Assembly: GCA_025933855.1 (NCBI GenBank)
Contig: JAICZD010000004.1
Span: forward strand, 1 to 34,445
Source of the DNA: Modestobacter sp.
Lineage (GTDB): Bacteria; Actinomycetota; Actinomycetes; Mycobacteriales; Geodermatophilaceae
Direction: 5' to 3'
Length of the DNA stretch: 34,445 bases
Position 1 is the stretch's first letter; every line of letters starts with the position of its first letter. Positions 23,095 through 32,427 of the stretch are shown in pieces. A program made the position numbers and the translations under genes. The notes beneath the pieces were generated by a model. That model was not told where the DNA came from and ran no database searches. It worked only from the letters and a program-made list of their open reading frames with translations.

Positions 23095-26000
23095 CTACCT
23101 CGCGGTGCGGCGGGCGATGCGGGCGGCGAAGACGCCGGCCGACCAGCCGTTGTCGATGTTGCTGACCACCACGCCCGGCGCAGCCGAATTCAGCATGGTC
23201 AGCAGCGCGCTGAACCCGCCGAACGCGTTGCCCTGACCGGTGGAGGTCGGCACGGCGACGATCGGCACGTCGGTCAGCCCGCTGATCACGCTGGCCAGGG
23301 CGGCGTCCAGACCCGCCACGACGACCAGGCAGTCGGCCTCGGTGAGCAGCGAGCGGTCGGTCAGCAGCGGCCGGATCCGGCTGCCGCCGACGTCGTCGAC
23401 CCGGACGACCTCGGTGCCGGTGACCCGGGCGACGAAGGCGGCCTCGGCCGCGATCGGGGTGTCGCCGCTGCTGGCGCAGAGCACGCCCACCCGGCCCACC
23501 GGTTCCGGCAGCGGGCCGACGGCGGCGGACATCGCGGCGGCGTCCATCGTGGTGTACGCGTCGTGCTCGCTGGCCAGCGCGACCAGCGTGTCGGCGCCGG
23601 CCCGGACCACCACGGCGGGACGGTCGGGGAACTCCCGTCGGGCCGCACGCACCAGGGCCAGGACCTGCTCGGTGCTGCGCCCGGTGCCCCAGATGATGTC
23701 CGGCCCGAACGAGGCGGTCTCGTTCGGCACGGGAACGCCCGCCGGCGCCACGGGTACCGGCGTGCCTGCGGCTGCGGTGACCTGCCCGGTCGCGGAGCCG
23801 GTCACCGTGCTGGCGGGGGCCACCGGGGTTACCGGGGCTACCGGGGCCAGCGGCGGGATGGCGGCGGGGCCGACCGTCCGGCCGGCCGTGCGCGGCGGGC
23901 CGAAGAGCTCGTCCAGCGGGCTGCGGGGGCGCACCGGCTCGTCGGCCGGGGGCTCGACCAGCAGCGGGGCGAAGCCACCGGCGTCGTCGGCGGGGTCGTG
24001 CTCCGGCCGGTCGGCGGGGATCTCGTCCAGCGGGTGCGCGCTCACGGCAGCGACCCTAACCGCCGGCGCAGCCGTTCCCGGGACCTCGGCGGCGGTCGTG
24101 TCGGGGCTGCTCACCGCACCCTCCGGCATCGTGCCGTCGAGCGCCGTGCCATCCACGACGGTGCCCTCGACGGCGAGGGCGGGGCCGTCGCCGGCGCGGG
24201 TCTGGGTCACTCCGGACAGCCGCACGACGCGGTCCCGGCCGCCGCGCTTGGCCTCGTACAGCACCCCGTCGGCGGCGGCGAACAGCGTTCGCCGGTCGTC
24301 ACCGCGGGCGGCCGAGGCGACGCCCACGCTGATCGTGACCGGGACCTCGACGTCCAGGGCCGACCAGTCGTGCGCGGCGATCGCGCGGCGGATGCGTTCC
24401 ATCGCCCGCTCCGCCTGCTCGGCGGTGGTGTCCGGCAGCAGGATGACGAACTCGTCCCCGGCCCAGCGGCACACCTCGTCGGTGTCCCGGCAGCCATCGA
24501 CGAGCAGCTGCCCGACCGCCCGCAGCACGGCATCGCCGCCGGGATGGCCGGCGGCGTCGTTGATCGACTTGAACCGGTCGATGTCGACGACCGCCAGCGC
24601 GGGCGCGCCGCAGCCGAGCAGGCCGTCCAGCCGGGCCTCGGCGTAGCGGCGGTTGGGGAGGTGGGTCAGCGGGTCCTCGTAGGCCTGCCGGCGCAGCTGC
24701 CCGGCGGCCCGCTCGGTCTCCAGCAGGCTCTTGCGCCGGCCGAACAGCTCCACCCAGCGGGTGCGCCGCTCGTCGACCCGGTCCAGCTCGTCGGCGAGGT
24801 AGGCCTGCAGGTACGGCAGCGCGCGGGCCGCGTCGTCCAGCTCGGCGTGCAGGGTGCACAGCTCCCGCAGCGCCGCCCGGCGCACCCGCGGCAGGCCGTT
24901 CTCGGTGGCCAGGGCCAGGGCGGTGGCCAGGTGGTCGTCGGCCGCCGGCCCGTCGCCGGCCCGGCGCCGCGCCCGGCCCCGCCCCCGCTCCGCGGCGGCG
25001 CGCCGGGCCCGGTCCTCCGGCGCGGGGGCCGCGGTCCCCCCCGACCGCAGCAGCGCGACCGCCGCGGGATGGTCCCCGAGCCCGACCAGCGCCCAGCCGT
25101 GCACCACCTGCGCGTCGAGCACGCCGGGATCACCGGCCGTCAGCCGGCCGAGCGCCCGGACGGCGAGGTCGCGGGCCCGCGCGAAGTGCGGCGCGGCGGC
25201 CTCGGGGCCGCCGTCCTCGAGCAGGCCCTCGCCGATCTCCGCGCAGAGCGCGGCGAGCTGGGTGGCGGCGTCGGCGGCGAGCGCGCGCGGACGGGGCCCG
25301 GACGCGCCCGCGGTGATCGCCAGCTCGGCAGCGGCCTCCGCGGCGTCCGCGGCGCGGCGCTGGTAGTCCAGGGCCAGCGGCATCAGCTCGAGGTCGGCCA
25401 GGACGCCGGCCAGCGAGCCGAGGGTGTGCACGAGCAGCGGGGTCGCCGGCAGGTTCGGGTCCAGCAGGCTCGCGGCCTCCACCGCCTCGTCCATGGCCGC
25501 GTCGACCCGGCGGGACAGCAGCTCGATCCGGGCGTGCCGGACCAGCCCCGCGGCGCGCTGCAGGTCGTCGTCCTGACCGTCGAAGGCCGCCCGGGCGGAG
25601 CGGACCAGCGCGATGGCCCGCGCGGCATGGCCGGCGGACTCGGCTCGGGCTCGGGCGTGGGCGTGGAGGTCGGCGTCGGAGTCGGACGCGCCGGCGTCGG
25701 GCCGGTCGCCGTGCAGCTCGGCGACGCCCTCGTGCAGGTCCAGCGCGCCGTCCTGCTCCGGGCCGCCCTCGGTCAGCGGCTCGCCGAGCAGCGAGTAGCC
25801 GGCCAGCCGCAACCGGCGTACCAGCAGCTCCGCCCGCAGCGTGTCGGCCCAGGCGCGGGCCAGCGAGGTCAGCGGCGCGCCGCCCAGCTCACCGACCGCG
25901 GTGGTGTGCGGCGGCAGGGAGCTGTCGATGTCGGACAGCAGCGCCTCGGCGGTGTCCAGTTGCCAGGTGGCCAGCGCCGAGCTCACCTGCTGGTGCAGGA

Positions 26001-26127
26001 CCCCGGGTGGCACGAGCGCACTGTGCCTGGTTCGCGCCGCGGAGTCACGCACCGCGCCGGTGGCACGCCGGGCACGACCCGGGGTGCCGGTCGAGCTGCG
26101 CTGCCCGCGGGGGGTGCGCAGTGTCAC
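23095..26127 (-). CDS. TPR-like / GGDEF / LarB-like fusion protein
   Basis: A 1010-residue protein in one uninterrupted frame. Residues about 40-450 are Ala-rich helical repeats resembling TPRs; a coiled linker follows (450-482); residues 483-632 form a GGDEF domain with EDPLTHLPNRRYAEARLD, active-site AGDEF (556-560) and an RxxD inhibitory site (Arg547, Asp550), so it should make and sense cyclic di-GMP. A Pro/Ala/Thr-rich linker (634-805) leads to a LarB-like domain (806-1010): DIIWGTGRSTEQ, SSGDTPIAAEAAFVA, DVGGSRIRPLL, VVVAGLDAALASVISGL, VAVPTSTGQGNAFGG, VSNIDNGWSAG. LarB carboxylates nicotinate adenine dinucleotide through a Cys in the LNSC motif; here that motif reads LNSA (Ala982). GTG 26127 lies 31 nt past the preceding GGDEF gene. 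A stand-alone LarB-like product from GTG 24045 is possible. Confidence 0.88.
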   Translation of the reverse strand: MTLRTPRGQRSSTGTPGRARRATGAVRDSAARTRHSALVPPGVLHQQVSSALATWQLDTAEALLSDIDSSLPPHTTAVGELGGAPLTSLARAWADTLRAELLVRRLRLAGYSLLGEPLTEGGPEQDGALDLHEGVAELHGDRPDAGASDSDADLHAHARARAESAGHAARAIALVRSARAAFDGQDDDLQRAAGLVRHARIELLSRRVDAAMDEAVEAASLLDPNLPATPLLVHTLGSLAGVLADLELMPLALDYQRRAADAAEAAAELAITAGASGPRPRALAADAATQLAALCAEIGEGLLEDGGPEAAAPHFARARDLAVRALGRLTAGDPGVLDAQVVHGWALVGLGDHPAAVALLRSGGTAAPAPEDRARRAAAERGRGRARRRAGDGPAADDHLATALALATENGLPRVRRAALRELCTLHAELDDAARALPYLQAYLADELDRVDERRTRWVELFGRRKSLLETERAAGQLRRQAYEDPLTHLPNRRYAEARLDGLLGCGAPALAVVDIDRFKSINDAAGHPGGDAVLRAVGQLLVDGCRDTDEVCRWAGDEFVILLPDTTAEQAERAMERIRRAIAAHDWSALDVEVPVTISVGVASAARGDDRRTLFAAADGVLYEAKRGGRDRVVRLSGVTQTRAGDGPALAVEGTVVDGTALDGTMPEGAVSSPDTTAAEVPGTAAPAVRVAAVSAHPLDEIPADRPEHDPADDAGGFAPLLVEPPADEPVRPRSPLDELFGPPRTAGRTVGPAAIPPLAPVAPVTPVAPASTVTGSATGQVTAAAGTPVPVAPAGVPVPNETASFGPDIIWGTGRSTEQVLALVRAARREFPDRPAVVVRAGADTLVALASEHDAYTTMDAAAMSAAVGPLPEPVGRVGVLCASSGDTPIAAEAAFVARVTGTEVVRVDDVGGSRIRPLLTDRSLLTEADCLVVVAGLDAALASVISGLTDVPIVAVPTSTGQGNAFGGFSALLTMLNSAAPGVVVSNIDNGWSAGVFAARIARRTAR
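24053..24058 (-). promoter_or_regulatory. Internal -10-like box before the LarB-like module
   Basis: TAGGGT on the minus strand lies 7 nt before an in-frame GTG (24045, codon 695 of the fusion gene). This is the same layout as the leaderless promoters elsewhere in the window and could give a separate 316-residue protein of the linker plus LarB-like domain. No convincing -35 is visible. Confidence 0.35.
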
Positions 26128-26158
26128 GAAGTGCCCCTGCGGTCGCCCGCGCTCGGGC

Positions 26159-27931
26159 TCACGAGGCGACCTCGCCGTCGTCGAACGCCCAGCCCGGCGG
26201 TCGGGTTGCCCGGCTGCCCAGCACGTCGGCGACCAGCTGGTCGACCGACGCGTGCAGCGCGGGGGCAGGCCCGCGCGGCCGCGCCGCCGGCGGTCCGGTG
26301 GAGCCGGCCCGGACCCGGTTGCGCCCGCTGCGCTTGGCCGCGAACAGGTGCAGGTCGGCGGCGTCGAACAGCGTCCGCCACGACCCGGCCGTGCCGGGGG
26401 AGCCGGGGACGGCGGTCGCGACGCCGATGCTGACCGTCAACGGCCGGGACAGCTCCGCCGCGGCCCAGTCGTGGTCGGCGACGGCGGTCCGCAGCCGCTC
26501 CATGGCCACCACGGCCTGCGGCTCGGCGGTGGACGGCAGCAGCACCAGGAACTCGTCGCCGGCCCAGCGGTAGACCTCGTCGCCGTGCCGGCTGTGCCGC
26601 CGCAGCAGTTCCGCCACCCGGCGCAGGGCCACGTCGCCGTGCAGGTGGGAATGGGCGTCGTTGACCGCCTTGAAGCCGTCGACGTCGACCACGGCCAGCG
26701 ACACCGGCCCGCGGTGGAAGTCCAGCTCGGCCAGCCGTCGCTCGGCGCTGCGCCGGTTGCCCAGCCCGGTGAGCGGGTCCTCCAGGGCGTGCCGGCGCAG
26801 CACCGCCGTCTGCCGCTGCGCGTCGTGCAACCGGCTGCGCCGCACGAACATCTCCGCCCACACCTCCTGGCCGCGCAGGTGCACCCGGGTGGTCTCGGCG
26901 CGGTAGGCATCCAGCCAGTGCAGCGCCTCGACGGTGCGGCCCGCCGCCGCCGTGGTCTGCCCGAGCTCGAGCAGGCACTGCCGGTAGCGACGGTGGTCCT
27001 CGACGGCGGCGAAGGCGCCGGCGGCGGCGACCAGCAACTCGGTGGCCTCTTCCTCGGCCGGCTGCCGGGCGGCGCCGGGGGCTTGCAGCCGGACCAGCAG
27101 CCGGGCGAGCACCAGGTCCGCGTAGCCCAGCAGCCACAGGCCGCCGTCGGCCGCCACCCGGCCGCGGACCCGGCGCAGCGGGGCCAGCGCGTCCTGCGGC
27201 CGGCCGGTGAGGCTCATCGCCCAGGCGGTGACGACGGCCAGCAGGTCCTCGTCCGGCTCCGGCGGCGTCCAGGACAGCTCCCGCGCAGCACTCGCGCAGG
27301 TCAACGCCGTCTGCGCGAGATCGCGCGACCGCCGCTCGTCCCCCCGGCGGTGCACCGTCTGGGCCAGCTCCGCGTGCTGCTGGGCGCACAGCCGCAGCAG
27401 CTGCCAGCGGTCGTCCAGGCCCGGCAGCGCCTGCGCCACCCGTGATCCGCGCAGCGCCTGGTCGGCGGCGAGCTCCTCCAGGTCCAGCAGGGTGAGGGCG
27501 AGCGACAGCCAGGAGTGCGCCTGGTGCAGCGCACGGGTGGGTTCCGCGCCGCCGAGCTGGTCGGCCAGCAGGCTGGCGTCCACGGCCAGGCGCAGAGCGG
27601 CGTCCAGCCGGTCCGCCCCCACCTCGACGTGGGCCAGGTAGGCCAGGGTCAACGCCCGCTCGGCCGTGGGCGGGCAGTGGTCCAGAGCGGCGCGCGCGGC
27701 GGTCACGGCGACCGCCGCGGCGTCCGGGTCGCCGTCCAGGAGCCGCGCCCGAGCGGTGAAGGCGCTGCCCCAGGCGTCCCAGTGCGGCCGACCGGTGCCG
27801 GAGAAGGAGCCCGCCACCCGGTCGAACTCGTCGGCGAAGCCACGGGCGTCCGGCACGCCGCTGGCGGCCAGCAGCTGCCAGCGGGCCGACTCGAGCGCCT
27901 GCTCGTCGACGGCGTCGGACCGCGGGGTCAC
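26159..27931 (-). CDS. Diguanylate cyclase with N-terminal helical repeats
   Basis: A 590-residue protein. Residues about 10-345 are helical, Ala/Leu-rich repeats with TPR character (AERALTLAYLAHVEVGADRLDAALRLAVDAS, and similar). A short coiled segment (350-382) joins a GGDEF domain: LEDPLTGLGNRRSAERRL, VVDVDGFKAVND, active-site AGDEF (457-461) and I-site RHGD (448-451), then ISVGVATAV and the usual end LHLFAAKRSGRNRV. It should make cyclic di-GMP with product inhibition. The C-terminal 60 residues are Pro/Ala-rich. It has no signal or membrane segment, so it is probably cytoplasmic. GTG 27931 follows GGAGGAG. It is the first gene of a pair with the GGDEF-LarB fusion and shares its overall layout, suggesting tandem duplication. 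Confidence 0.92.
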   Translation of the reverse strand: MTPRSDAVDEQALESARWQLLAASGVPDARGFADEFDRVAGSFSGTGRPHWDAWGSAFTARARLLDGDPDAAAVAVTAARAALDHCPPTAERALTLAYLAHVEVGADRLDAALRLAVDASLLADQLGGAEPTRALHQAHSWLSLALTLLDLEELAADQALRGSRVAQALPGLDDRWQLLRLCAQQHAELAQTVHRRGDERRSRDLAQTALTCASAARELSWTPPEPDEDLLAVVTAWAMSLTGRPQDALAPLRRVRGRVAADGGLWLLGYADLVLARLLVRLQAPGAARQPAEEEATELLVAAAGAFAAVEDHRRYRQCLLELGQTTAAAGRTVEALHWLDAYRAETTRVHLRGQEVWAEMFVRRSRLHDAQRQTAVLRRHALEDPLTGLGNRRSAERRLAELDFHRGPVSLAVVDVDGFKAVNDAHSHLHGDVALRRVAELLRRHSRHGDEVYRWAGDEFLVLLPSTAEPQAVVAMERLRTAVADHDWAAAELSRPLTVSIGVATAVPGSPGTAGSWRTLFDAADLHLFAAKRSGRNRVRAGSTGPPAARPRGPAPALHASVDQLVADVLGSRATRPPGWAFDDGEVAS

Positions 27932-28032
27932 GTGCTCCTCCAGTCAGCTGTCGGACTCCGCAACGGGTGCGGCGCCGGCCGGTGACGTGGCAGCTCCCCC
28001 CGCGCCGGGGTCATCGCCCGGAGCGGCCGCAC

Positions 28033-28038
28033 TACCCT
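28033..28038 (+). promoter_or_regulatory. -10 box of a leaderless pheA transcript
   Basis: TACCCT lies 6 nt before ATG 28045, with no Shine-Dalgarno sequence, matching the leaderless layout. The 113-nt gap also holds the start of the divergent diguanylate cyclase gene. Confidence 0.55.
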
Positions 28039-28044
28039 CGCCGG

Positions 28045-28995
28045 ATGCCGAGTGACGCTTCGAGCACAGCACCGACGAGGTTCGCCTTCCTCGGCCCCGA
28101 GGGTACCTTCGCCGAGGCCGCGCTCGGCATGCTCGGGGCTTCCGCGCAGGGGTCCGGCCGGCCCGAGTCCAGCGTGGCCGCGGCGCTGGCCGGGGTGCGG
28201 GCGGGGGAGTACGACGCGGCATTGGTGCCGATGGAGAACTCGGTCGAGGGGTCGGTGCCGGCCACCATGGACGGCCTGGTCAGCGGTGATCCGCTGGTCA
28301 TCACCCGCGAGGTGTTCCTGGACGTGGCGTTCGTGCTCGCCGTCCGGCCGGGGACGACGGCGGCCGGCATCCGCACCGTCGCCAGCCACCCGCACGCCCT
28401 CGCCCAGTGCCGCGGACGGATCGCCGCCCTGCTGCCGGACGCCGACGTGGTCGTCGCCGCCTCGACCGCGGACGCGGCCCGCCGGGTCGCCGCCGGGGAG
28501 TGGGACGCCGCCGTGTGCGCGCCGATCGCGGCCTCCCGCTACCGGCTCGACGCCCTGGACACCGATCTGGCCGACCACCCCGGCGCGGTGACCCGGTTCG
28601 TGCTCGCCGCCCGGCCCGGGCCGCTGCCCTCGCCCACCGGCGCGGACAAGACGACGGTCACCGTGGTGGTCCCCGACCGCACCGGAGCGCTGCTGGACCT
28701 GCTGGCCGAGTTCGCCGTCCGGGGCATCAGCCTGACCCGGATCGAGTCGCGCCCGACCCGGGAGCGGCTGGGCGTCTACTCCTTCTCCATCGACTGCGAG
28801 GGCCATGTGGCCGACCGCCGGGTGGGCGACGCGCTCGCTGCTCTGCACCGGCTGTGCGCCGAGGTCCGCTTCCTCGGCTCCTATCCGCGGGCCGACGCCC
28901 AACCGGCCAAGCCGGTGCCGGAGCGGGCGGGGGACGCGGCCTTCACCGAGGCGGAGGCCTGGCTGGCGCGGATCCGGGAGGGCTCGGCGGCATGA
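28045..28995 (+). CDS. pheA: Prephenate dehydratase
   Basis: Converts prephenate to phenylpyruvate for phenylalanine synthesis. The 316-residue protein is monofunctional, without a chorismate mutase domain. The catalytic domain starts FAFLGPEGTFAEAAL, contains PMENSVEGSV, and has the TRF motif (Thr183-Phe185) that is essential in the family. The C-terminal ACT domain shows GALLDLLAEF and the ESRP motif (234-237) linked to phenylalanine feedback inhibition. ATG 28045 is supported by the -10 box 6 nt upstream. Length matches actinobacterial PheA. Confidence 0.95.
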   Translation: MPSDASSTAPTRFAFLGPEGTFAEAALGMLGASAQGSGRPESSVAAALAGVRAGEYDAALVPMENSVEGSVPATMDGLVSGDPLVITREVFLDVAFVLAVRPGTTAAGIRTVASHPHALAQCRGRIAALLPDADVVVAASTADAARRVAAGEWDAAVCAPIAASRYRLDALDTDLADHPGAVTRFVLAARPGPLPSPTGADKTTVTVVVPDRTGALLDLLAEFAVRGISLTRIESRPTRERLGVYSFSIDCEGHVADRRVGDALAALHRLCAEVRFLGSYPRADAQPAKPVPERAGDAAFTEAEAWLARIREGSAA

Positions 28996-29104
28996 CGGTA
29001 CGACGCACCGCCACCCTCGACCGCCCGCCATCGTCACCCAGTGTCGCCTAAAGCAGACACAAAGCAACTCCTCGCGCCGGACCGGTTCGTCACGTCGTGG
29101 AATC

Positions 29105-29135
29105 GGCACGGATCGGCGTGTCGCTGCGCCGTGCC
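29105..29135. terminator. Hairpin in the pheA / GroES-like convergent gap
   Basis: GGCACGG (29105-29111) and CCGTGCC (29129-29135) are perfect complements. The 240-nt gap between the convergent pheA and GroES-like genes (28996-29235) is less GC-rich than its surroundings and holds this hairpin and the one at 29152-29170; no convincing gene was seen in it. Confidence 0.4.
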
Positions 29136-29151
29136 AGCCGCGTGATCTGCT

Positions 29152-29170
29152 AACGGCGGCCCCTGCCGTT
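29152..29170. terminator. Second hairpin in the pheA / GroES-like gap
   Basis: AACGGC (29152-29157) and GCCGTT (29165-29170) are complementary with a 7-nt loop. Either this or its neighbour could end transcription from the convergent genes; neither has a T-tract. Confidence 0.35.
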
Positions 29171-29235
29171 GTGCGATTCGCTGTCGCCCGCCGGCGCTCC
29201 GCGGTCGCCATGACTGCCGACCGGACGCAAGGGCC

Positions 29236-29571
29236 TCAGAGGTAGAGGCCGGTGGACTCCTCGATCCGCTCGGCCGCCACGGCGTGCACGTCGCGCTCGC
29301 GCAGGATGATCAGGTCCTCGCCGTGGACCTCGACCTCGTGCTGGTCCTCCGGGGAGAACAGCACCCGGTCGCCGACCTTGATCTGCCGCACGTTGGGGCC
29401 CACGGCGCGGGCCTCGCCCCACACCAGCCGCTTGGCGACCGAGGCGGTGGCGGGGATGAGGATGCCGCCGCTGGAACGCCGGTCGCCGTCCTCCTTGCGC
29501 AGCGACACCAGCAGCCGGTCGTGCAGCATCTTGATCGGCAGCCCGCCGGCGGTGTCGTCGTCCCTAGGCAC
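29236..29571 (-). CDS. GroES-like (Cpn10-family) protein
   Basis: A 111-residue protein with the Cpn10 fold: IKMLHDRLLVSLRKE, then SSGGILIPATA, GEARAVGPNVRQIKVGDRVLFSP, and HGEDLIILRERDVHAV. These match the GroES start (x-PLxDRVLV), mobile loop (GGI-V/L-IP) and roof/base strands. No groEL lies beside it, and the extra N- and C-terminal residues distinguish it from the canonical groES, so it is probably a second, divergent GroES-like protein of actinobacteria. The GTG at 29571 has TAGCGT 8 nt upstream as a leaderless -10. Confidence 0.85.
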   Translation of the reverse strand: MPRDDDTAGGLPIKMLHDRLLVSLRKEDGDRRSSGGILIPATASVAKRLVWGEARAVGPNVRQIKVGDRVLFSPEDQHEVEVHGEDLIILRERDVHAVAAERIEESTGLYL

Positions 29572-29579
29572 GTCGGTTC

Positions 29580-29585
29580 ACGCTA
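29580..29585 (-). promoter_or_regulatory. -10 box of a leaderless GroES-like gene transcript
   Basis: TAGCGT on the minus strand is separated from GTG 29571 by GAACCGAC, with no Shine-Dalgarno sequence. It fits TANNNT and the leaderless layout of nearby genes. Confidence 0.5.
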
Positions 29586-29647
29586 CCCGCCTCGTCTCCC
29601 GGAACTTGAGCCCGAAAAAGTCCCGGGAACGTGCCGGAGCGGCCCGA

Positions 29648-31534
<1,887 letters not shown>

Positions 31535-31546
31535 AAAGGAGCCGTC

Positions 31547-31921
31547 ATGCCCGTCCTCCCCGCACCCGGAGCGCCCACGCACGAGCTGGGCGGCGCCCGG
31601 TTCACCTCGCTCGCCACGCCCAGCCGGGGGTCCACGGACACCAGCGTCTGGTCGGTGGAGCTCGCGGCCGGAACGCCGGGGGCGTCGCACCGGCTGACCC
31701 GGGAAGAGGTCTTCGTCGTGCTCGACGGATGCGCCGAGGTCCTGCTCGACGGGGAGCGGTCCACCGCCGGCCCCGGCGACGCGATCGTGGTGCCCCCGGG
31801 CGTTCCGTTCGCCCTCGCCGCGGTCGGCGAGGCGCCGCTGCGTGCGGTGTGCTGCCTGCCCGTCGGCGGCCAGGCGCAGCTGCCGGACGGCGCGCCGTTC
31901 ACCCCGCCGTGGGCCCGGTGA
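31547..31921 (+). CDS. Cupin-domain protein
   Basis: A 124-residue single cupin: SVWSVELAAGTPGASHRLTREEVFVVLDGCAEVLLDGE forms motif 1 and GPGDAIVVPPGVPFALAA motif 2. Motif 1 keeps one His and a Glu pair, while motif 2 lacks the usual His (PFALAA), so metal binding may be weak. The function is unknown; small cupins beside MarR regulators often sense or process small molecules. AAAGGAG precedes ATG 31547. The stop overlaps the marR GTG by 4 nt, so it is the first gene of a coupled two-gene operon controlled by the operators at 31469 and 31520. Confidence 0.85.
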   Translation: MPVLPAPGAPTHELGGARFTSLATPSRGSTDTSVWSVELAAGTPGASHRLTREEVFVVLDGCAEVLLDGERSTAGPGDAIVVPPGVPFALAAVGEAPLRAVCCLPVGGQAQLPDGAPFTPPWAR

Positions 31922-32379
31922 GCGAGCCGTCGGTTCCGCTGGCCAGGCTCTTCGCCATCGGCTACCGGTCGCTGGTCGACGGCCTGCACGAGGAACTGCC
32001 CCGGCGCGGGTGGCCCGACGTCCGCCCCGCGTTCGGGTTCGTCCTGCTCGCCCTGCGGGACTCCCCGGCGTCCCTGCGCGACCTCCCGGGGATGCTCGGG
32101 ACCAGCAAGCAGGCGGTGTCCAAGCTGGTGGAGGCGATGGTGGCCGCCGGCTACGTCGAGCGCGACGCCGATCCCGACGACGCCCGGGCCAAGCGGGTGC
32201 AGCTGTCCGACCGCGGCCGGCAGCTGCTGGCCGCGGTCGAGGAGGTCTACGCGGAGCTGGAGCGGAACTGGGCGGCGGCGCTCGGCGAGGAACGGCTGCA
32301 GGCACTCCGCGCGGACCTCGTCTCCGTGCTGAGCGCGACCTCCGGCGGCCGGCTGCCCGCGGTGCGCGCCGTCGGCTGA
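31918..32379 (+). CDS. MarR-family transcriptional regulator
   Basis: A 153-residue winged-helix protein. The recognition region is DLPGMLGTSKQAVSKLVEAMVAAGYVERDADPDDARAKRVQLSDRGRQLL, with the wing residues DPDDxRxKRVxLSxxG typical of MarR proteins. Helical dimerisation segments flank it (VPLARLFAIGYRSLVDGLHEEL and VEEVYAELERNWAAALGEERL). The GTG overlaps the cupin stop (GTGA). Two perfect GTCAA-N5-TTGAC palindromes before the cupin gene are its probable targets, giving autorepression; the ligand is unknown. Confidence 0.92.
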   Translation: MSEPSVPLARLFAIGYRSLVDGLHEELPRRGWPDVRPAFGFVLLALRDSPASLRDLPGMLGTSKQAVSKLVEAMVAAGYVERDADPDDARAKRVQLSDRGRQLLAAVEEVYAELERNWAAALGEERLQALRADLVSVLSATSGGRLPAVRAVG

Positions 32380-32415
32380 TCGCCGGTGCCGACCGGGTGC
32401 GCTCCCGCAGCCACC

Positions 32416-32421
32416 TACGAT
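32416..32421 (+). promoter_or_regulatory. -10 box of a leaderless serS transcript
   Basis: TACGAT lies 6 nt before GTG 32428 (spacer CGGGGG). A leaderless message would rule out the T-box control seen for serS in Firmicutes. Confidence 0.55.
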
Positions 32422-32427
32422 CGGGGG

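Noticed and set aside
21322-26433. 1700-codon plus-strand open frame antisense to larC and both GGDEF genes
   Set aside because: The translation is low-complexity Ser/Arg/Gly without recognisable domains, and the opposite strand encodes clear protein families.
28992-29051. 19-codon reading frame overlapping the pheA stop (ATGA)
   Set aside because: The overlap is suggestive of coupling, but the peptide is short with no recognisable feature and such overlaps arise by chance.
28996-29235. Possible small RNA in the less GC-rich gap
   Set aside because: Two simple hairpins are visible but no promoter or conserved RNA family motif; the gap lies between convergent genes, so terminators explain it.
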